From contig CALCNS010000209.1 in assembly GCA_937897315.1 (NCBI GenBank), positions 1-22,693 of the forward strand: a DNA stretch of 22,693 bases, written 5' to 3'. Under the pieces are notes generated by a model. The model saw nothing but the letters and a program-made list of their open reading frames with translations. It had not been told where the DNA came from and searched no databases. Each line of letters starts with the position of its first letter. The stretch's first letter is position 1. Of this stretch, positions 21,572 to 22,693 are shown one piece after another. The stretch is from an uncultured Bacillota bacterium (GTDB taxonomy: Bacteria; Bacillota; JAAYKD01). The position numbers and the translations under genes are program-made.

Positions 21572-22693
21572 TTAACGGTTGAGGAAGTTGTAAAAGACAA
21601 GGGCAGTCATAGCGCGGGTGGCATTTTGTTGTGGGTTAAAGTTGCCTTGTAAATCACCATAGATGAGTTTTAAACCCTGTGCAATGGCGACATAACCATA
21701 ATCGGTTTCAGCAATGGTTGCAGCATCGGCAAATCGAACAACAAAGATACCGGGGATTTTCGCTACTTTTCCATAACCCGACATGTTGAGAATCGCCTTC
21801 ACTAAGTCGGCCTTACTCACTGCTGCTTCAGGTTCTCGTTCTTCTTTGGTAAGGATATTCATACTATAAGCTTGGTTATACAAATACTCTTCGTTCTTTT
21901 CCAGTTCGGCACGATTGCTGTTTGAAGACAGAATGTAAATGAGCATTTCTCGTTGACTGATCACCTGATTGGGCAGAAACTCGCTTCCGCTTAATCCAAT
22001 TCCGTATTCAGCAAGAGTGCGAATTTGCATTTCGGCATAGTGACCGGAAATATCTTCATACTGTAAGGTTTCGTATGTGTTTTGATACTTGTTCTCCAAA
22101 ATTTCACCAGTCTTAGCGTCGATGCCGTAAATATATGAATCGTTGACATATTGATAAGCCAAGCGATACTCATAAATATAGCCATAACCGTAGGCCTTTA
22201 AAGGTTCATATAAGGGAGAATCGGGGTCTACCGAGGTGGGAAGTTGCAAGTATTGTAACTCTGTGTCTTGAGCAGCCGCATAAATATCGATGGCCTGTGC
22301 CTCAGCAATGATCCCTTCTGCCGAATCAAACTCTACTCCTTCGGTCCAAGAGGTATAAAAATGATCAATGGCCCCGGTTTGGGCGTTTACACTGACAGTA
22401 ATACTGTTGGTCGGCAGGAAATATCCATTGGCAGTATGGGAAAAGGTAAACTGATAAGCAGAGGAGTTATGTTCTGCTTTCACCGGAACATAGCTATCAA
22501 ACAATCCGGTTTGTGCAAAATGAGTGGTGGCATAATCTTGTAGAAAAGCTCTCGCTGTGGTCTCCGCGGTCTCGTTGGAAAGCGTAATATCATACAAAAC
22601 CTCTTCCAAATACGGATACGAAGCAGAGAAAGAAATCAGTTCGCCTGTCTTAGCATTCATGGTGGCATTTTTATAATAGAAAGAACGTTGTCC
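21572..22693 (-). CDS. YcdB/YcdC (PepSY-like) protein with C-terminal S-layer-homology repeats, 5' end outside window
   Basis: The frame stays open to the right edge, so the ATG at 22660 is internal; 373 residues are visible. The visible N-terminal half has three repeats of the N/D-A-K/Q-T-G-E/A type (NAKTGELISF, NAQTGAIDHF, DAKTGEILEN), typical of YcdB/YcdC PepSY-like domains. The C-terminal part (from about YEDISGHYAEMQIRTLAEYG) has two to three S-layer-homology repeats, the last being FADAATIAETDYGYVAIAQG. SLH repeats bind cell-wall polymers, so the protein is likely secreted and wall-bound. The signal peptide would be outside the window. The PepSY-like part may inhibit or assist an extracellular peptidase; that is family inference. 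Confidence 0.85.
   Translation of the reverse strand, partial: GQRSFYYKNATMNAKTGELISFSASYPYLEEVLYDITLSNETAETTARAFLQDYATTHFAQTGLFDSYVPVKAEHNSSAYQFTFSHTANGYFLPTNSITVSVNAQTGAIDHFYTSWTEGVEFDSAEGIIAEAQAIDIYAAAQDTELQYLQLPTSVDPDSPLYEPLKAYGYGYIYEYRLAYQYVNDSYIYGIDAKTGEILENKYQNTYETLQYEDISGHYAEMQIRTLAEYGIGLSGSEFLPNQVISQREMLIYILSSNSNRAELEKNEEYLYNQAYSMNILTKEEREPEAAVSKADLVKAILNMSGYGKVAKIPGIFVVRFADAATIAETDYGYVAIAQGLKLIYGDLQGNFNPQQNATRAMTALVFYNFLNR

Overview
This looks like a chromosomal segment from an anaerobic, low-to-middle GC Gram-positive (Firmicutes, probably Clostridia in the broad sense). The signs are strong AAGGAGG ribosome sites, an anaerobic hybrid-cluster protein (Hcp), a T-box leader, an FMN riboswitch driving an ECF transporter, and an S-layer-homology protein. 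I cannot name the genus. There are no rRNA or tRNA genes, CRISPR arrays, prophage or insertion sequences.

Layout. 1-135 is the start of a leftward gene of unknown function that runs off the left edge. 348-1725 holds an overlapping pair: a GT-A-like glycosyltransferase-type protein and a flavin-reductase-fold protein. A long hairpin separates them from a leftward PepT-like M20 peptidase (1796-2902). A leftward Crp/Fnr-family regulator (2976-3644) is divergent from a cupin plus hcp operon (3740-5688). The shared intergenic region has a perfect palindrome centred at -41.5 from the inferred hcp start site, so it reads as a nitrosative-stress control region. A palindromic REP-like element (5726-5799) follows hcp. 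Next are a short cytoplasmic reductive-dehalogenase-like corrinoid/Fe-S protein and a gamma carbonic anhydrase-like protein (5862-7470).

7485-9876 is a self-regulated ABC cassette: a YtrA-type GntR regulator, two membrane proteins and an ATPase, joined by overlaps, with a nested operator over the promoter. 10029-16155 is a potassium operon: a small TPR protein, a lone RCK_N protein, TrkA, TrkH, an exported OB-fold protein, a KdpD-like kinase lacking the usual N-terminal KdpD domain, and a KdpE-like regulator. No kdpFABC is present, so a Kdp-type sensor is paired with a Trk-type channel.

16212-20612 is a methionine operon: a consensus promoter, a T-box leader with an AUG specifier, metY, a fused metA-aspartokinase gene, and asd. 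The fused protein joins a complete homoserine O-acyltransferase (Glu111, predicting acetyl-CoA use) to an aspartokinase catalytic domain with no ACT domains. It therefore combines the committed methionine step with the first step of the aspartate pathway and lacks the usual allosteric module, leaving tRNA-Met charging as the visible control. This is the most unusual item in the window.

20660-21502 (leftward) is a RibU-like riboflavin transporter S component behind an FMN riboswitch, terminator and promoter. 21572-22693 (leftward) is the C-terminal part of a YcdB/YcdC (PepSY-like) protein with S-layer-homology repeats, cut by the right edge.
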